64,000 bases of DNA, taken from assembly GCA_900549755.1 (NCBI GenBank), contig URPQ01000001.1:34341-98340 (forward strand), written 5' to 3'. How positions within the stretch are numbered: position 1 is the stretch's first letter; the number at the start of each line of letters is the position of its first letter. The notes beneath the pieces were generated by a model, which saw nothing but the letters and a program-made list of their open reading frames with translations, did not search any database and was not told the origin of the DNA. This document shows, piece by piece, positions 17,629 to 25,629 of the stretch. Position numbers and translations under genes: made by a program. This DNA comes from an uncultured Oscillospiraceae bacterium. Lineage in GTDB: Bacteria > Bacillota > Clostridia > Oscillospirales > Acutalibacteraceae.

Positions 17629-19414
17629 TTTGTTTTTAGCCGTTCTTAATATGAGCATATCCGCCGCGTGGGTATTGCTTGCGGTGCTGCTGCTCCGTTT
17701 GATTTTTAAAAAAGCGCCAAAGCGCATAACCGTGCTGCTTTGGTGCATTGTGGGGCTGCGGCTTGTAATGCCCTTTTCGGTTGAAAGCATTTTCAGCCTT
17801 ATACCGAGCAGCGAGACAGTGAGTAAGGCGTGGGACTCACCAAGACCCAGCCTTGAGTCGGGTATTACCGCGATTGATAACGGGGTAAACAATTATTTGG
17901 AGGGTCATTATTTTGAGGGCGTTACAAGACCCGCCGGGCATTTTACCGATATTACAACAATAGCCGCCGCAATTTGGCTTATCGGCACAGCGGCGCTGCT
18001 TATATACACCGCAGTAAGCTTTTTCAGGCTTAAAAAAGGGTTGCGCACGGCGGTGCTTTTGCACGATAACATTTTTCAAAGCGAAAAAACTCCCTCGCCC
18101 TTTGTTTTCGGAATTATAAAGCCTAAAATTTATCTGCCCTTCGGCATAACGGAGCGCGACGCAGAAAGCGTAATTCTGCACGAGCAGGCGCATATTTCCC
18201 GCAGAGATTATTTATGGAAGCCGCTGGGTTTCCTGCTTTTAAGCGTTCATTGGTTCAACCCGCTTATGTGGCTTGCGTATATACTGTTTTGCAGAGATAT
18301 AGAGTTCGCCTGTGACGAAAGAGCAATTAGCCTGTTGAACGCCGATAAACGGGCGGATTATTCCGAGGCACTGCTCAATTGCAGCGCGGGGAGGCATATG
18401 CTTTTCGCCTATCCCCCGTCATTCGGCGAGGTGGGCGTTAAAAGTCGGGTAAAAAGCGTGCTTAATTACAAAAAGCCCGCCTTTTGGTTAGCCGCCGCGG
18501 CGGTTATTGCGGGCATAGCTGCGTCCGTTTGCCTGCTTACAAGCCCCAAAACCGGCTCGCGCAGGTCAGACAGTCTTGTGGTGCGGGATTGCATTGTAGA
18601 AGACGGGTGCGAGGGCATTGGCTATAAGCTTGTTTCAAGCACATACGAAAAAAATAATATATCTATCCGCGTTAAGTGGACTAATAAACGAAAAGAAGAT
18701 CTTTATTTCGGTGAAGAATTTAAGCTTTTTAAAACCGACGGCGACGCCGCCTGCACGCAGAAAAAAGCTACCGGCTTTGCCGCCGTGGGGAATATAATAA
18801 GCCCCGGCGGCAGCAAGACCGAAATTTATAATTTATCGGCTTATTACGATATTGAGCCCGGGGTACAATACAGGCTTGAAAAAACCTTTTATTTAAAGAG
18901 CGCGAATGACAAAAAATACAAAGCCTATATTGTTTTCAAAGCGGGCGATGCTTTGGCTGAATATATGCCCGAAAAGGCAGCATATACTGAGCCTTCGTCC
19001 GACTATACGAATAATAATATTCCGCAATTCAAAGTGGATAATTTCAGTTTTTCATTGCTTAAAAAAGAGCCTGCCTCGTCCGAATGGGAAAAAATCGACG
19101 GACTTCAATCAGTAAGGCTTAAAAAATCAGAATTTGATAAATCGTTTTCAGGCGGAGTGTGGACCGGTGATTTATCGGCGAAGAAGCTCCGTCGGGATAA
19201 TTTACACGCTTTTACGGCGTTTAATACAGACGGCAGCTTTTATTATCTGCTTGAGCAGAAAAACGGTGACGTTTATATTGCAAAGGGCAGCCAGCTGTCA
19301 GAGGATCTTCCCGTCAACTGGCTGTTCAAAATGAAACATACAGATGAAAAAAGTAATATAGATCTCGGCAAGCTGCGTAACGCGGTATACCCCGGCGGAT
19401 ACAGCGAGCAATAA
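17621..19414 (+). CDS. M56-family (BlaR1/MecR1-like) membrane peptidase sensor
   Basis: 597 aa. About four N-terminal helices surround the zinc peptidase: HEQAH (HEXXH) in VILHEQAHISRRD, and the later Glu in CRDIEFACDERA as third ligand. A further helix lies near residue 290 (AFWLAAAAVIAGIAASVCLL), then an external domain of about 290 residues. That external domain lacks the SXXK/KTG motifs of BlaR1's penicillin-binding sensor, so beta-lactam is not indicated as the signal. It is probably a membrane or envelope stress sensor acting on the upstream repressor. Ribosome site GGAGGG is inside the repressor gene. Confidence 0.88.
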   Translation: MGDLFLAVLNMSISAAWVLLAVLLLRLIFKKAPKRITVLLWCIVGLRLVMPFSVESIFSLIPSSETVSKAWDSPRPSLESGITAIDNGVNNYLEGHYFEGVTRPAGHFTDITTIAAAIWLIGTAALLIYTAVSFFRLKKGLRTAVLLHDNIFQSEKTPSPFVFGIIKPKIYLPFGITERDAESVILHEQAHISRRDYLWKPLGFLLLSVHWFNPLMWLAYILFCRDIEFACDERAISLLNADKRADYSEALLNCSAGRHMLFAYPPSFGEVGVKSRVKSVLNYKKPAFWLAAAAVIAGIAASVCLLTSPKTGSRRSDSLVVRDCIVEDGCEGIGYKLVSSTYEKNNISIRVKWTNKRKEDLYFGEEFKLFKTDGDAACTQKKATGFAAVGNIISPGGSKTEIYNLSAYYDIEPGVQYRLEKTFYLKSANDKKYKAYIVFKAGDALAEYMPEKAAYTEPSSDYTNNNIPQFKVDNFSFSLLKKEPASSEWEKIDGLQSVRLKKSEFDKSFSGGVWTGDLSAKKLRRDNLHAFTAFNTDGSFYYLLEQKNGDVYIAKGSQLSEDLPVNWLFKMKHTDEKSNIDLGKLRNAVYPGGYSEQ

Positions 19415-19524
19415 AAAATGCAGACATATCCCCAAAAAGGAATACCGGCGCGCCGAAAAAATAAAACCCGGGTTGATTTTTAAAACTGATATACTTCTCT
19501 CCGCTATTTATTAACAATTTTCAC

Positions 19525-19553
19525 TTGTTTTAGTATATAAAATATGGTATTAT
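19525..19553 (+). promoter_or_regulatory. Promoter of the DtxR-like regulator, with overlapping dyad
   Basis: TTGTTT (19525-19530) and TATTAT (19548-19553), 17 nt apart. TTTAGTA before the spacer and TACTAAA after the -10 form an interrupted inverted repeat over the core promoter, a possible autoregulatory site. The preceding 110 bp after the M56 gene hold only A/T-rich sequence and a GGCGCGCC palindrome; nothing else is recognised. Confidence 0.55.
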
Positions 19554-19585
19554 ATAATTTACTAAACAGAGAAGGAGGCGTTACC

Positions 19586-19963
19586 ATGCATCTTCAGGAA
19601 TCGGGAGAAATGTATCTCGAAACAATACTTATTCTAAGCCGCAAAAGTCAGTTTGTGCGCTCAATTGATATAAGCGAGTATATGAATTTTTCAAAACCCA
19701 GTGTCAGCCGCGCAATAGGGCTTTTAAAAGAGGGCGGCTACATAACGGTTGACGGGAGCGGCTATATATCACTGACAGACGCAGGCGAAGAAATTGCCGG
19801 AAAAATTTACGAACGGCACAATGTGCTTACCGAATTTTTAAAGGAAATAGGCGTGGGTGATGAAACTGCCGCGGCAGACGCCTGCAAAATTGAGCATAAT
19901 ATATGCGACGAAACCTTTGAAGCGCTCAAAAAGCATATGAAAGCTTTGAAGGCGCAGCAATGA
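19586..19963 (+). CDS. DtxR/MntR-family metal-dependent regulator, short form
   Basis: 125 aa from ATG 19586 (GAAGGAGGCG just upstream; an earlier in-frame ATG has no ribosome site). Winged helix about 10-65, then the metal-binding dimerisation domain. Ligand positions can be read by alignment from memory: Met in SGEMYLETI (DtxR Met10, MntR Asp8), His in ERHNVL, and Cys-x-x-Glu-His in ACKIEHN. This is the DtxR/IdeR-like iron-type set rather than the manganese-type set. The C-terminal SH3-like domain is absent, as in MntR. The stop overlaps the hydrolase start (ATGA), so the two are co-expressed. Confidence 0.85.
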   Translation: MHLQESGEMYLETILILSRKSQFVRSIDISEYMNFSKPSVSRAIGLLKEGGYITVDGSGYISLTDAGEEIAGKIYERHNVLTEFLKEIGVGDETAAADACKIEHNICDETFEALKKHMKALKAQQ

Positions 19964-20643
19964 ACTTTTCGCTTAATTTTACCGAAAAGGGCTACGGCGC
20001 GCCGCTTATACTGCTGCACGGCAACGGAGAAAGCAGCGGCTATTTTGTCAATCAGATTGACCGCTTTGCAAATGAGTACCGTGTAATTGCGGTTGATACG
20101 CGCGGGCACGGGGCGTCGCCGCGCGGAAATAAGCCCTTTACGCTTGAAACCTTTGCAGACGACCTTAAAAATCTGCTTGACAGCCTGAATATAGAAAAAG
20201 CAAATATTTTAGGCTTTTCGGACGGCGGCAATATTGCCGTTATTTTCGCATTAAAATACCCCGAAAGGGTAGCCAGCCTGGTGCTTAACGGCGCCAACCT
20301 TTTCCCCTCGGGGCTTAAAAGTTCATTTTTAATTCCGGTTAAGGTGCTTTTTGCCGTTTTCAGCCTTTTATCACACTTCAGCCGCCGCGCAAAGCGCCGC
20401 AGCGAGCTGCTTTATTTAATGGCAAAGCAGCCGAATATTCAGCCTGAAAGACTTTCGAGCATTAAGTGCCCCGTGCTCGTAATTGCGGGAACGCAGGACG
20501 TTATAAAAGAAAAGCATACAAAGCTTATTGCGGCGTCGCTGCCTGATTCAAGCCTTTGCTTTTTAAAGGGCGGTCACTCCATAGCCAAAACAAACAGCGT
20601 GGAATTTAACAGTGCAGTTGAAAAATTTCTAAATTCCCTATAG
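19960..20643 (+). CDS. Alpha/beta hydrolase
   Basis: 227 aa. Motifs in order: oxyanion HG in LILLHGNGES, DTRGHGAS, nucleophile elbow GFSDGG (Ser near residue 89), acid in VIAGTQDVI and catalytic His in KGGHSIAK. A complete single-domain cytosolic hydrolase of the MhpC/YbfF type with unknown substrate. It is translationally coupled to the DtxR-like regulator. One idea is that it is an iron-responsive esterase (for example hydrolysing a siderophore), but nothing in the sequence proves this. Confidence 0.85.
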   Translation: MNFSLNFTEKGYGAPLILLHGNGESSGYFVNQIDRFANEYRVIAVDTRGHGASPRGNKPFTLETFADDLKNLLDSLNIEKANILGFSDGGNIAVIFALKYPERVASLVLNGANLFPSGLKSSFLIPVKVLFAVFSLLSHFSRRAKRRSELLYLMAKQPNIQPERLSSIKCPVLVIAGTQDVIKEKHTKLIAASLPDSSLCFLKGGHSIAKTNSVEFNSAVEKFLNSL

Positions 20644-20648
20644 CTTTT

Positions 20649-20683
20649 GAGCGTGTCGAAAAAATCGACACGCTCAATTTTTT
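20649..20683. terminator. Terminator between hydrolase and bioY
   Basis: GAGCGTGTCGA-aaaaa-TCGACACGCTC (perfect 11-bp arms, 20649-20675) followed by AATTTTTTAT. It serves both converging genes. The hairpin differs by one loop base from the left end of the 232-bp mobile element at 60713 and 62517. Confidence 0.92.
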
Positions 20684-20684
20684 A

Positions 20685-21257
20685 TCAGCCTATGTGCATT
20701 TTTAAAAGCAGCCGTTTAATGTAAACCGCCGGCAGAAAAGCCAGCGCCACCGATATTGCGTCCTTTAAAAGGTACGGGGCGGAAACCAGCAAAAAAGCCG
20801 GAACAAATGACATTTTGTAAATAAGCGCATACTGCACCGTGCCTAAAAGGTGGCAAACGGCAAGCCCCGCAAAGCCCGGCAGAATTTTAAGGTATTTATT
20901 TTTAATTATTTCGGCAGCACCGCAAAACGCCGCCAAAAACAAAAAGCCGAAAATAAACCCGCCGGTAGCGCCGAAAAGCACCTGAGCGCCGCCCTTAAAG
21001 CCCGAAAAAACAGGCACGCCGAACACGCCCAGAAGAATATACGTAATAATTGAGGCAAGTCCCCATTTAATGCCCAAAACATAGCCGCACAGCGCTACGG
21101 CAAAGGTCTGCAAAGTGAGCGGCACCCCAAACGGCGTTGGAATTGCCGCCTGCGAAAGCGCGGCGGTAATTGCCGTGAACAGCGCCGCAAATGTTATATT
21201 CAGTATTCTTTTCTTCATCATTACATCATCTCCCGACAGAAATATATTGTAAAGCAT
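20685..21257 (-). CDS. bioY: Biotin transporter BioY (ECF S-component)
   Basis: 190 aa with about six membrane helices. Typical BioY stretches are FAALFTAITAALSQAAIPTP, GVPLTLQTFAVALCG, GVPVFSGFKGG and the GATGGFIFGF motif. It binds biotin and works with a shared EcfA/EcfT module, which is not in this window, so the energising subunits must be encoded elsewhere. Control is visible: a BirA-type operator overlaps its promoter at 21246-21307. AGAT-rich ribosome site is modest. Its promoter and terminator suggest a single-gene unit. Confidence 0.93.
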   Translation of the reverse strand: MLYNIFLSGDDVMMKKRILNITFAALFTAITAALSQAAIPTPFGVPLTLQTFAVALCGYVLGIKWGLASIITYILLGVFGVPVFSGFKGGAQVLFGATGGFIFGFLFLAAFCGAAEIIKNKYLKILPGFAGLAVCHLLGTVQYALIYKMSFVPAFLLVSAPYLLKDAISVALAFLPAVYIKRLLLKMHIG

Positions 21258-21307
21258 AAAAGCGGAATTGTCAACCTTAAAATAAATTTAGGTTGACAAT
21301 TCCGCTT
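21246..21307 (-). promoter_or_regulatory. BirA-type operator and promoter of bioY inside a 48-nt inverted repeat
   Basis: On the minus strand TTGACA (21269-21274) and TACAAT (21246-21251) are 17 nt apart. The -35 lies inside TTGTCAAC-N16-GTTGACAA, which fits the Gram-positive BirA operator (TTGTTAAC-N15/16-GTTAACAA as known from comparative genomics). The symmetry extends to 18-bp perfect arms (21260-21277 and 21290-21307), so the same DNA can form a strong hairpin in RNA read through from thioredoxin upstream and may act as its terminator. Confidence 0.85.
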
Positions 21308-21328
21308 GGTACTATACTGTCGGCTAAA

Positions 21329-21637
21329 TTACAAAATCATTTTCAAAACCGCGCGCTTAGGCATAGAGCCAACGGCGGAATTAACAGCTATTCCGTTTTT
21401 GAAAGCAATAAGTGTAGGAATAGACTCAACCGAAAATCTCGCTGCCAGCTGTGGCTGTTCGTCTACATTTACCTTGCACACCTTAATTTCGGGGTGCTCC
21501 TCGGCTATTTCGTCCACCACTGAGGACATAACGCGGCACGGCGCGCACCAGTTTGCAAAAAAGTCCACAAGCACGTTTTTTTCGCTCAGTATTACTTCGC
21601 TTTCAAAGTTTTCCGAAGTTAAATTTATAACAGACAT
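21329..21637 (-). CDS. trxA: Thioredoxin
   Basis: 102 aa, standard thioredoxin size and fold. The active site reads WCAPC instead of the usual WCGPC, a variant known in Clostridial thioredoxins. Cis-Pro lies in ESIPTLIAFKNG. It is a cytosolic disulfide reductase, probably reduced by a thioredoxin reductase encoded elsewhere. Ribosome site AGGGAGG lies 9 nt before the ATG. It stands alone between the GntR-ABC operon and bioY. Confidence 0.93.
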   Translation of the reverse strand: MSVINLTSENFESEVILSEKNVLVDFFANWCAPCRVMSSVVDEIAEEHPEIKVCKVNVDEQPQLAARFSVESIPTLIAFKNGIAVNSAVGSMPKRAVLKMIL

Positions 21638-21697
21638 ATTAAAATTTCCTCCCTTTTAATATTGTATGATTATTTTCCCCTACATTTATGTAAAATA

Positions 21698-22492
21698 CTA
21701 TTCTAAGTTAAGCTTTTTTGAAAGAAAGTGGCGTGTTATGCAAAAATATACGGCGGCTAAACTAAGACTGTAAACCGCAATTAAACCTAAGAAAGCCTGA
21801 AATGTGCCGACTGATATTGTCAGATCTACTTCTATGCTTCCGAACACAGCTATGCCTATTATCATAATAAACGTGTTTATTACCTGCACCGCGGCATAAA
21901 GGCATATATAAGCCACGACCGCGCCGCCTACCCTGCTTTTAAACTGCTGACCTATCGCGATAGCGGCGTAGAACATTAAAAGCGACTGGAACATACCTAT
22001 AATAATCGCTATTATAAATTCTGCGGTCAGGCTTACAATTTGAGCGGCGGTAAGATTTTGCCCCGCAAATTTAAAGCCGGCTTTCAGCACCTCAAAAACT
22101 TCAGCGAGCACTTCTGTTCCCGCGCCCATTATAAGCAGTGACGCGATAACCGCGATAAAATCGATTACAATAACCAAAACGCCGCAGAGCAGTTTGCAAA
22201 CAATATGTTGAGTGGCGGTAAATGGCAAGGTAAAGGTTAAATAGCCCTCGCCAGATAAAAGGTTTTTGTAAAACCGCATTACCACAACTACCATACCCAC
22301 AACAAAAACCGCTATTATCGAAAAAGCATAAACCGTTGTGCTTATACCCGCGGGAATTTGCAAAAGCGGGTTATCGGTTTTAATAAGCAAGGTTAATCTG
22401 CTTAAAAGCGCAAAGCCCAACACCGCCGCATATATGGGTAAAAGATTTCTGAAAAGTGAATACAGCTCGTATTTATATAGCTTTTTTAACAT
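21698..22492 (-). CDS. ABC transporter permease (ABC-2-like, GntR-linked)
   Basis: 264 aa with six predicted helices and an N-terminal LYKYELYSLFRNLLPIY start typical of ABC-2 permeases that follow a YhcF-like GntR regulator. It overlaps the ATPase gene by 7 nt and so is the membrane half of that exporter. The substrate is unknown; peptide or lipid-active compounds are common for this class. The conserved YLTFTLP motif (GEGYLTFTLPFTATQ) is seen in many Clostridial relatives. Confidence 0.82.
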   Translation of the reverse strand: MLKKLYKYELYSLFRNLLPIYAAVLGFALLSRLTLLIKTDNPLLQIPAGISTTVYAFSIIAVFVVGMVVVVMRFYKNLLSGEGYLTFTLPFTATQHIVCKLLCGVLVIVIDFIAVIASLLIMGAGTEVLAEVFEVLKAGFKFAGQNLTAAQIVSLTAEFIIAIIIGMFQSLLMFYAAIAIGQQFKSRVGGAVVAYICLYAAVQVINTFIMIIGIAVFGSIEVDLTISVGTFQAFLGLIAVYSLSLAAVYFCITRHFLSKKLNLE

Positions 22493-23184
22493 CTGAATAC
22501 CTCCCTGAACAGCTCGTCAACACTCTTACCCTCGCGCATACGTATGTTATCCACCGTGTCGCACAGCACCACGTCGCCGCGGTTTATAAATATAACGTCG
22601 CTTAATATCTGCTCAACATCTGCAATTAAGTGGGTGGATATTATAACCGTTGCGTTTTCGTTGTAGTTGCTTATTATGGTGCGCAGAATATAATCCCTTG
22701 TAGCGGGGTCAACGCCCGCTATCGGCTCGTCGAGCATATAAAGCTCCGCCTCTCTGCTCATTACCAGAATAAGCGCTACCTTCTCCTGTGTGCCCTTTGA
22801 AAGGGTCTTTATTTTGCGCTTTCGGTCTATTCCTAAATTTTCAAGCATTGCGTCCGCCCGCTCGCGCTTAAAATCCGAGTAAAAATCGGCGAAGTAATTT
22901 ATCATGCCGTCAACCGTCATCCATTGCGCCAAAAAATTTCTGTCCGGTAAATATGATACTATTTTTTTGGTTTCCACGCCCACAGGCTTACCGTCTATCA
23001 GTATTTCGCCGGCGGTGGGGGTAAGTAATCCGTTCGCTATTTTTATAAGCGTTGTTTTACCGCTGCCGTTCGGTCCCAGTAATCCTACAATTCTGCCCTT
23101 CGCGATTTGCAGATTAACCGCAGATAATGCCACGGCGTTTTTATAAATTTTTGAAAGGCTTTTACATTCAAGAATGTTCTCCAT
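22486..23184 (-). CDS. ABC transporter ATP-binding protein (GntR-linked exporter)
   Basis: 232 aa. Walker A GPNGSGKTT, signature TLSKGTQEKV (a K in place of the second G of LSGGQ, frequent in this subfamily), Walker B LYMLDEPIAGVD and switch His in IISTHLI. It energises the permease encoded next. It overlaps both neighbours, so GntR-ATPase-permease form a tightly coupled operon. The arrangement is like YtrA-type or EcsA-like systems. Confidence 0.9.
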   Translation of the reverse strand: MENILECKSLSKIYKNAVALSAVNLQIAKGRIVGLLGPNGSGKTTLIKIANGLLTPTAGEILIDGKPVGVETKKIVSYLPDRNFLAQWMTVDGMINYFADFYSDFKRERADAMLENLGIDRKRKIKTLSKGTQEKVALILVMSREAELYMLDEPIAGVDPATRDYILRTIISNYNENATVIISTHLIADVEQILSDVIFINRGDVVLCDTVDNIRMREGKSVDELFREVFRC

Positions 23185-23557
23185 TGTCAGTTCCTCCCTT
23201 ATTCAGTACACTTTTTAAAGCCGAAGAAATTTCGCCTTTTTCAAGCCCCAAGGCTTTCAGCCGCTCGGTAAATTCCCGCGTTTGCTTTAAAACATATTCG
23301 TTTTTGAGCGCCGCTATTCTTTCCGTATCCTCAGTGACATAGCGACCCTCTCCACGCCTTACATAAATAATTCCGCTTTCCTCGGCAAAGGAGAGCGCAC
23401 GCTGCATAGTGTTGGGGTTTACCCCGGCAATAAGCGCTAAATCCCGCACTGTCTCAAGCCTGTAGCCCGGTGGGTACTCGCCGCTTATTATTTTCAAAAT
23501 AATAATATCGGCAATTTGCTGAAAAATAGGTTTATCATTTGAAAAGCTCCAAGACAC
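23168..23557 (-). CDS. GntR-family regulator, YhcF/YtrA type
   Basis: 129 aa. A GntR winged helix (PIFQQIADIIILKIISGEYPPGYRLETVRDLALIAGVNPNTMQRAL) with only a short C-terminal dimerisation part, the YtrA subfamily layout that normally represses its own ABC operon. The last 17 nt overlap the ATPase gene. An inverted repeat over its -10 is the probable operator. Confidence 0.92.
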   Translation of the reverse strand: MSWSFSNDKPIFQQIADIIILKIISGEYPPGYRLETVRDLALIAGVNPNTMQRALSFAEESGIIYVRRGEGRYVTEDTERIAALKNEYVLKQTREFTERLKALGLEKGEISSALKSVLNKGGTDNGEHS

Positions 23558-23571
23558 CTTATCACCTCACT

Positions 23572-23619
23572 GTATTATTACGCTAATACAATAATACATC
23601 GGTGATGCAAAATTGTCAA
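23572..23619 (-). promoter_or_regulatory. Promoter and operator of the GntR-ABC operon
   Basis: Minus-strand TTGACA (23614-23619), 17-nt spacer, TATTAT (23591-23596). The dyad GTATTATT-N10-AATAATAC (23572-23597) covers the -10 and transcription start, a suitable site for autorepression by the GntR protein. The remaining 80 bp up to the SDR gene show nothing recognisable. Confidence 0.75.
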
Positions 23620-23700
23620 GTATTTTTTGCTGTAATATGTACCAACACATAACGGATATTATTGATTTTGAATTTAAAGGTTCAGCTCTCAATAGCGTTT

Positions 23701-24492
23701 TCACTTTGCATAAATAGCGCCAACTATGCGATTGATAAGCCGCAGCGGCAAAATTTTTTTTAAAATTCCCACGGCCTTATATTGTGCGCCTATAATTAAA
23801 ACCGGTTTTCCTGATTGCTTTGAAGCGATTTTGGCAATGTATTTTCCGGCAGTCTCAGGCAGCATACCGGTTTGTTCGTCCTTTTCCATTTTTTCTACCG
23901 AACGTGAAATTCTTCCGTTATAAATATCGTCCCCTTGGGTATTTTTATTTCTTGCCGCAGTAAAACCGGTGCGAATGTCGCCGGGCTCAATACAAACTGC
24001 GGTTATATTAAATTCGCGCACCTCATTTATAAGCGCCAGCGTGTAAGAGCACAGCGCCGCTTTAGCGGCAGAATAAAAGCTTTGAAAGGGAATAGCTATA
24101 TCACCGGCAACCGAGCCGATATTTACAATGCGCCCAAAGCCCTGCTTTCGCATAATCGGCAGCACAGCCCTGCACATTCTGACCGCACCGAAAAAATTAA
24201 CGTTAAACTGACATTCGGCGTCCTCGGTCCTTGTAAATTCAACAGCCCCCGAAATGCCAAAGCCCGCGTTGTTAATTAACACATCAATACGTCCGCTTTC
24301 CGCCATAACCGTATCAACGGCTTTAATAATCTCCTGCTCGTCGGTTACATCGGCACACAGGCTTACCACATTATCAATGTCGCCGCCGCGGCGGGAAATA
24401 CCGTATACCTTGTATCCGCGTTTTAACATATTTTCGGCGGCAGCCCTGCCTATTCCCGAGCTTGCGCCGGTTATTATACATACCTTCATCAT
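23701..24492 (-). CDS. Short-chain dehydrogenase/reductase
   Basis: 263 aa classical SDR. Cofactor motif TGASSGIG (N-terminal), NNAG, catalytic Ser in IGSVAG and YxxxK in YSAAKAALCSYTLAL, then PGDIRTGF. The C-terminal tail (SGKPVLIIGAQYKAVGILKKILPLRLINRIVGAIY) is hydrophobic, suggesting membrane association and a lipid-like substrate, as in many DltE-like SDRs. Monocistronic; about 140 bp of untranslated A/T-rich DNA separate it from ssrA. Confidence 0.88.
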   Translation of the reverse strand: MMKVCIITGASSGIGRAAAENMLKRGYKVYGISRRGGDIDNVVSLCADVTDEQEIIKAVDTVMAESGRIDVLINNAGFGISGAVEFTRTEDAECQFNVNFFGAVRMCRAVLPIMRKQGFGRIVNIGSVAGDIAIPFQSFYSAAKAALCSYTLALINEVREFNITAVCIEPGDIRTGFTAARNKNTQGDDIYNGRISRSVEKMEKDEQTGMLPETAGKYIAKIASKQSGKPVLIIGAQYKAVGILKKILPLRLINRIVGAIYAK

Positions 24493-24590
24493 TTTAAATC
24501 ACCATTATGTATAATAGCATAGCTTTTTCAAAAAAGCAATGCTGCCAAAGGATATATGCACTTCAAAAGAGTACAAAATTCGTACATTAA

Positions 24591-24617
24591 AAATTAAAAC
24601 CCGCCTGAATAGCGGGT
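24591..24617 (-). terminator. ssrA terminator
   Basis: On the minus strand CCCGC-tattcag-GCGGG is followed by TTTTAATTTTT, about 12 nt past the CCA end of tmRNA. Confidence 0.85.
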
Positions 24618-24628
24618 TTTAAAACTTA

Positions 24629-24975
24629 TGGTGGAGACGATGGGAATCGAACCCATGTCCAAAAATCAATCCATACCGGCATCTCCGAGCGCAGACGTTT
24701 ATTTACATTCCCTTACGCAGACGTCAGACGTCAGACTTCCGCGCTTGGTAGCTCCAAAGCCGTGACAGGGGCAGGAGCGCGCCCCTGTTCACGTTCACCG
24801 CTAAAATGACACCCTTGCCGGGTCGCGGTGTTCCCGGGTCGGATGAGCAGCCTAAATTAGGCTGCTAAAGCAACTTTATTGTTGTCAGTTAATTTTGTTT
24901 GCGGATTTTATAGCGGTTCCGCACCGCTGCTCGCTTCCGATACTTCAAAATCCCTGTCGAAACCTTTACGCCCCC
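24629..24975 (-). ncRNA. ssrA: tmRNA (ssrA)
   Basis: 347 nt. The 5' end GGGGGCG pairs with 3' CGTCTCC before ACCA, making the tRNA-like acceptor stem; the T arm GGTTCGATTCC and the 5' GGTTTCGACAGGG are diagnostic. PK1 can be drawn (AGCGGT/ACCGCT with GCGGA/TCCGC). Eleven to fourteen nt after PK1 the tag frame ends in DNNKVALAA and a stop, consistent with known Clostridial tags. The tmRNA rescues stalled ribosomes together with SmpB, encoded 28 nt upstream in the same direction. Confidence 0.96.
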
Positions 24976-25002
24976 GTATATATAATACGCTGAATAGCGA
25001 TA

Positions 25003-25461
25003 TTATCTGTTTTGCTCTTTCATTGCTCTGTCAATTGCTCTTGCGGCGTCGCGCTTTGCCGCCGTTTCGCGCTTATCGTGCAGCTTTTTGCCCTTGCAAA
25101 GCCCCAACTGCACCTTAACAAGCGAGCCCTTAAAATAGAGAGAAAGCGGAATAAGCGCCAGACCCTCCTGCTTTACCGCGCCTAAAAGCCGCATTATTTC
25201 ACGTTTATGAAGCAGCAGCCGCCTGTTTCTTGAAGGGTCCTTGTTAAAAATGTTGCCATGCTCATAAGGGCTTATATGCAGCTGCTTTATTATCATTTCG
25301 CCGCCGTCCACGCTGCACCAGGCGTCCTTTAAATTTGCACCGCCCTGACGAATCGACTTTATTTCCGTTCCCGAAAGCTCAATACCGCATTCAAAGCTTT
25401 CAAGCACAAAATACTCGTGAAAAGCTTTTTTATTGGTAGTTATGGTTTTTGTGTTTTCCAT
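25003..25461 (-). CDS. smpB: SsrA-binding protein SmpB
   Basis: 152 aa from the ATG at 25461 (GGAGGG 6 nt upstream); a longer in-frame extension upstream has no ribosome site and no similarity. Hallmarks: NKKAFHEYFVLESFECGIELSGTEIKSIR, ISPYEHGN and the basic tail KGKKLHDKRETAAKRDAARAIDR, which inserts in the mRNA channel. It binds tmRNA, whose gene follows directly, and delivers it to stalled ribosomes. Confidence 0.97.
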   Translation of the reverse strand: MENTKTITTNKKAFHEYFVLESFECGIELSGTEIKSIRQGGANLKDAWCSVDGGEMIIKQLHISPYEHGNIFNKDPSRNRRLLLHKREIMRLLGAVKQEGLALIPLSLYFKGSLVKVQLGLCKGKKLHDKRETAAKRDAARAIDRAMKEQNR

Positions 25462-25575
25462 TTGCGCCCTCCGAGGAATAGTGCCGCAGCACTTAAAAAT
25501 CCGAAAATGCTTTGCTACTATGATAACACAGTACGGCGTATAAATCAAGTGCTTACAGGAAAATATACACAAATA

Positions 25576-25611
25576 TTATACCCCGAAATTCGCCTGAAAA
25601 TCGGGGTATAA
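25576..25611. terminator. Inverted repeat, probable terminator of the ROK/SIS unit
   Basis: TTATACCCCGA and TCGGGGTATAA are perfect 11-bp arms around a 14-nt loop. No strong T tract follows on the minus strand, so termination efficiency is uncertain. It separates the broken SIS gene from the smpB promoter region. Confidence 0.55.
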
Positions 25612-25629
25612 TACACATTTAAAGGATTT

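Noticed and set aside
17621..19414. Calling the M56 protein a beta-lactam receptor BlaR1.
   Set aside because: The external domain lacks SXXK and KTG motifs, and no beta-lactamase gene is nearby.
24880..24905. Apparent frameshift in the tmRNA tag: reading from GCA gives ANKIN and a stop, with VALAA in another frame.
   Set aside because: That GCA overlaps the closing strand of pseudoknot PK1 (TCCGC). Counting 11-14 nt from PK1, as in other tmRNAs, starts the tag at ACT or GAC, in frame with DNNKVALAA.
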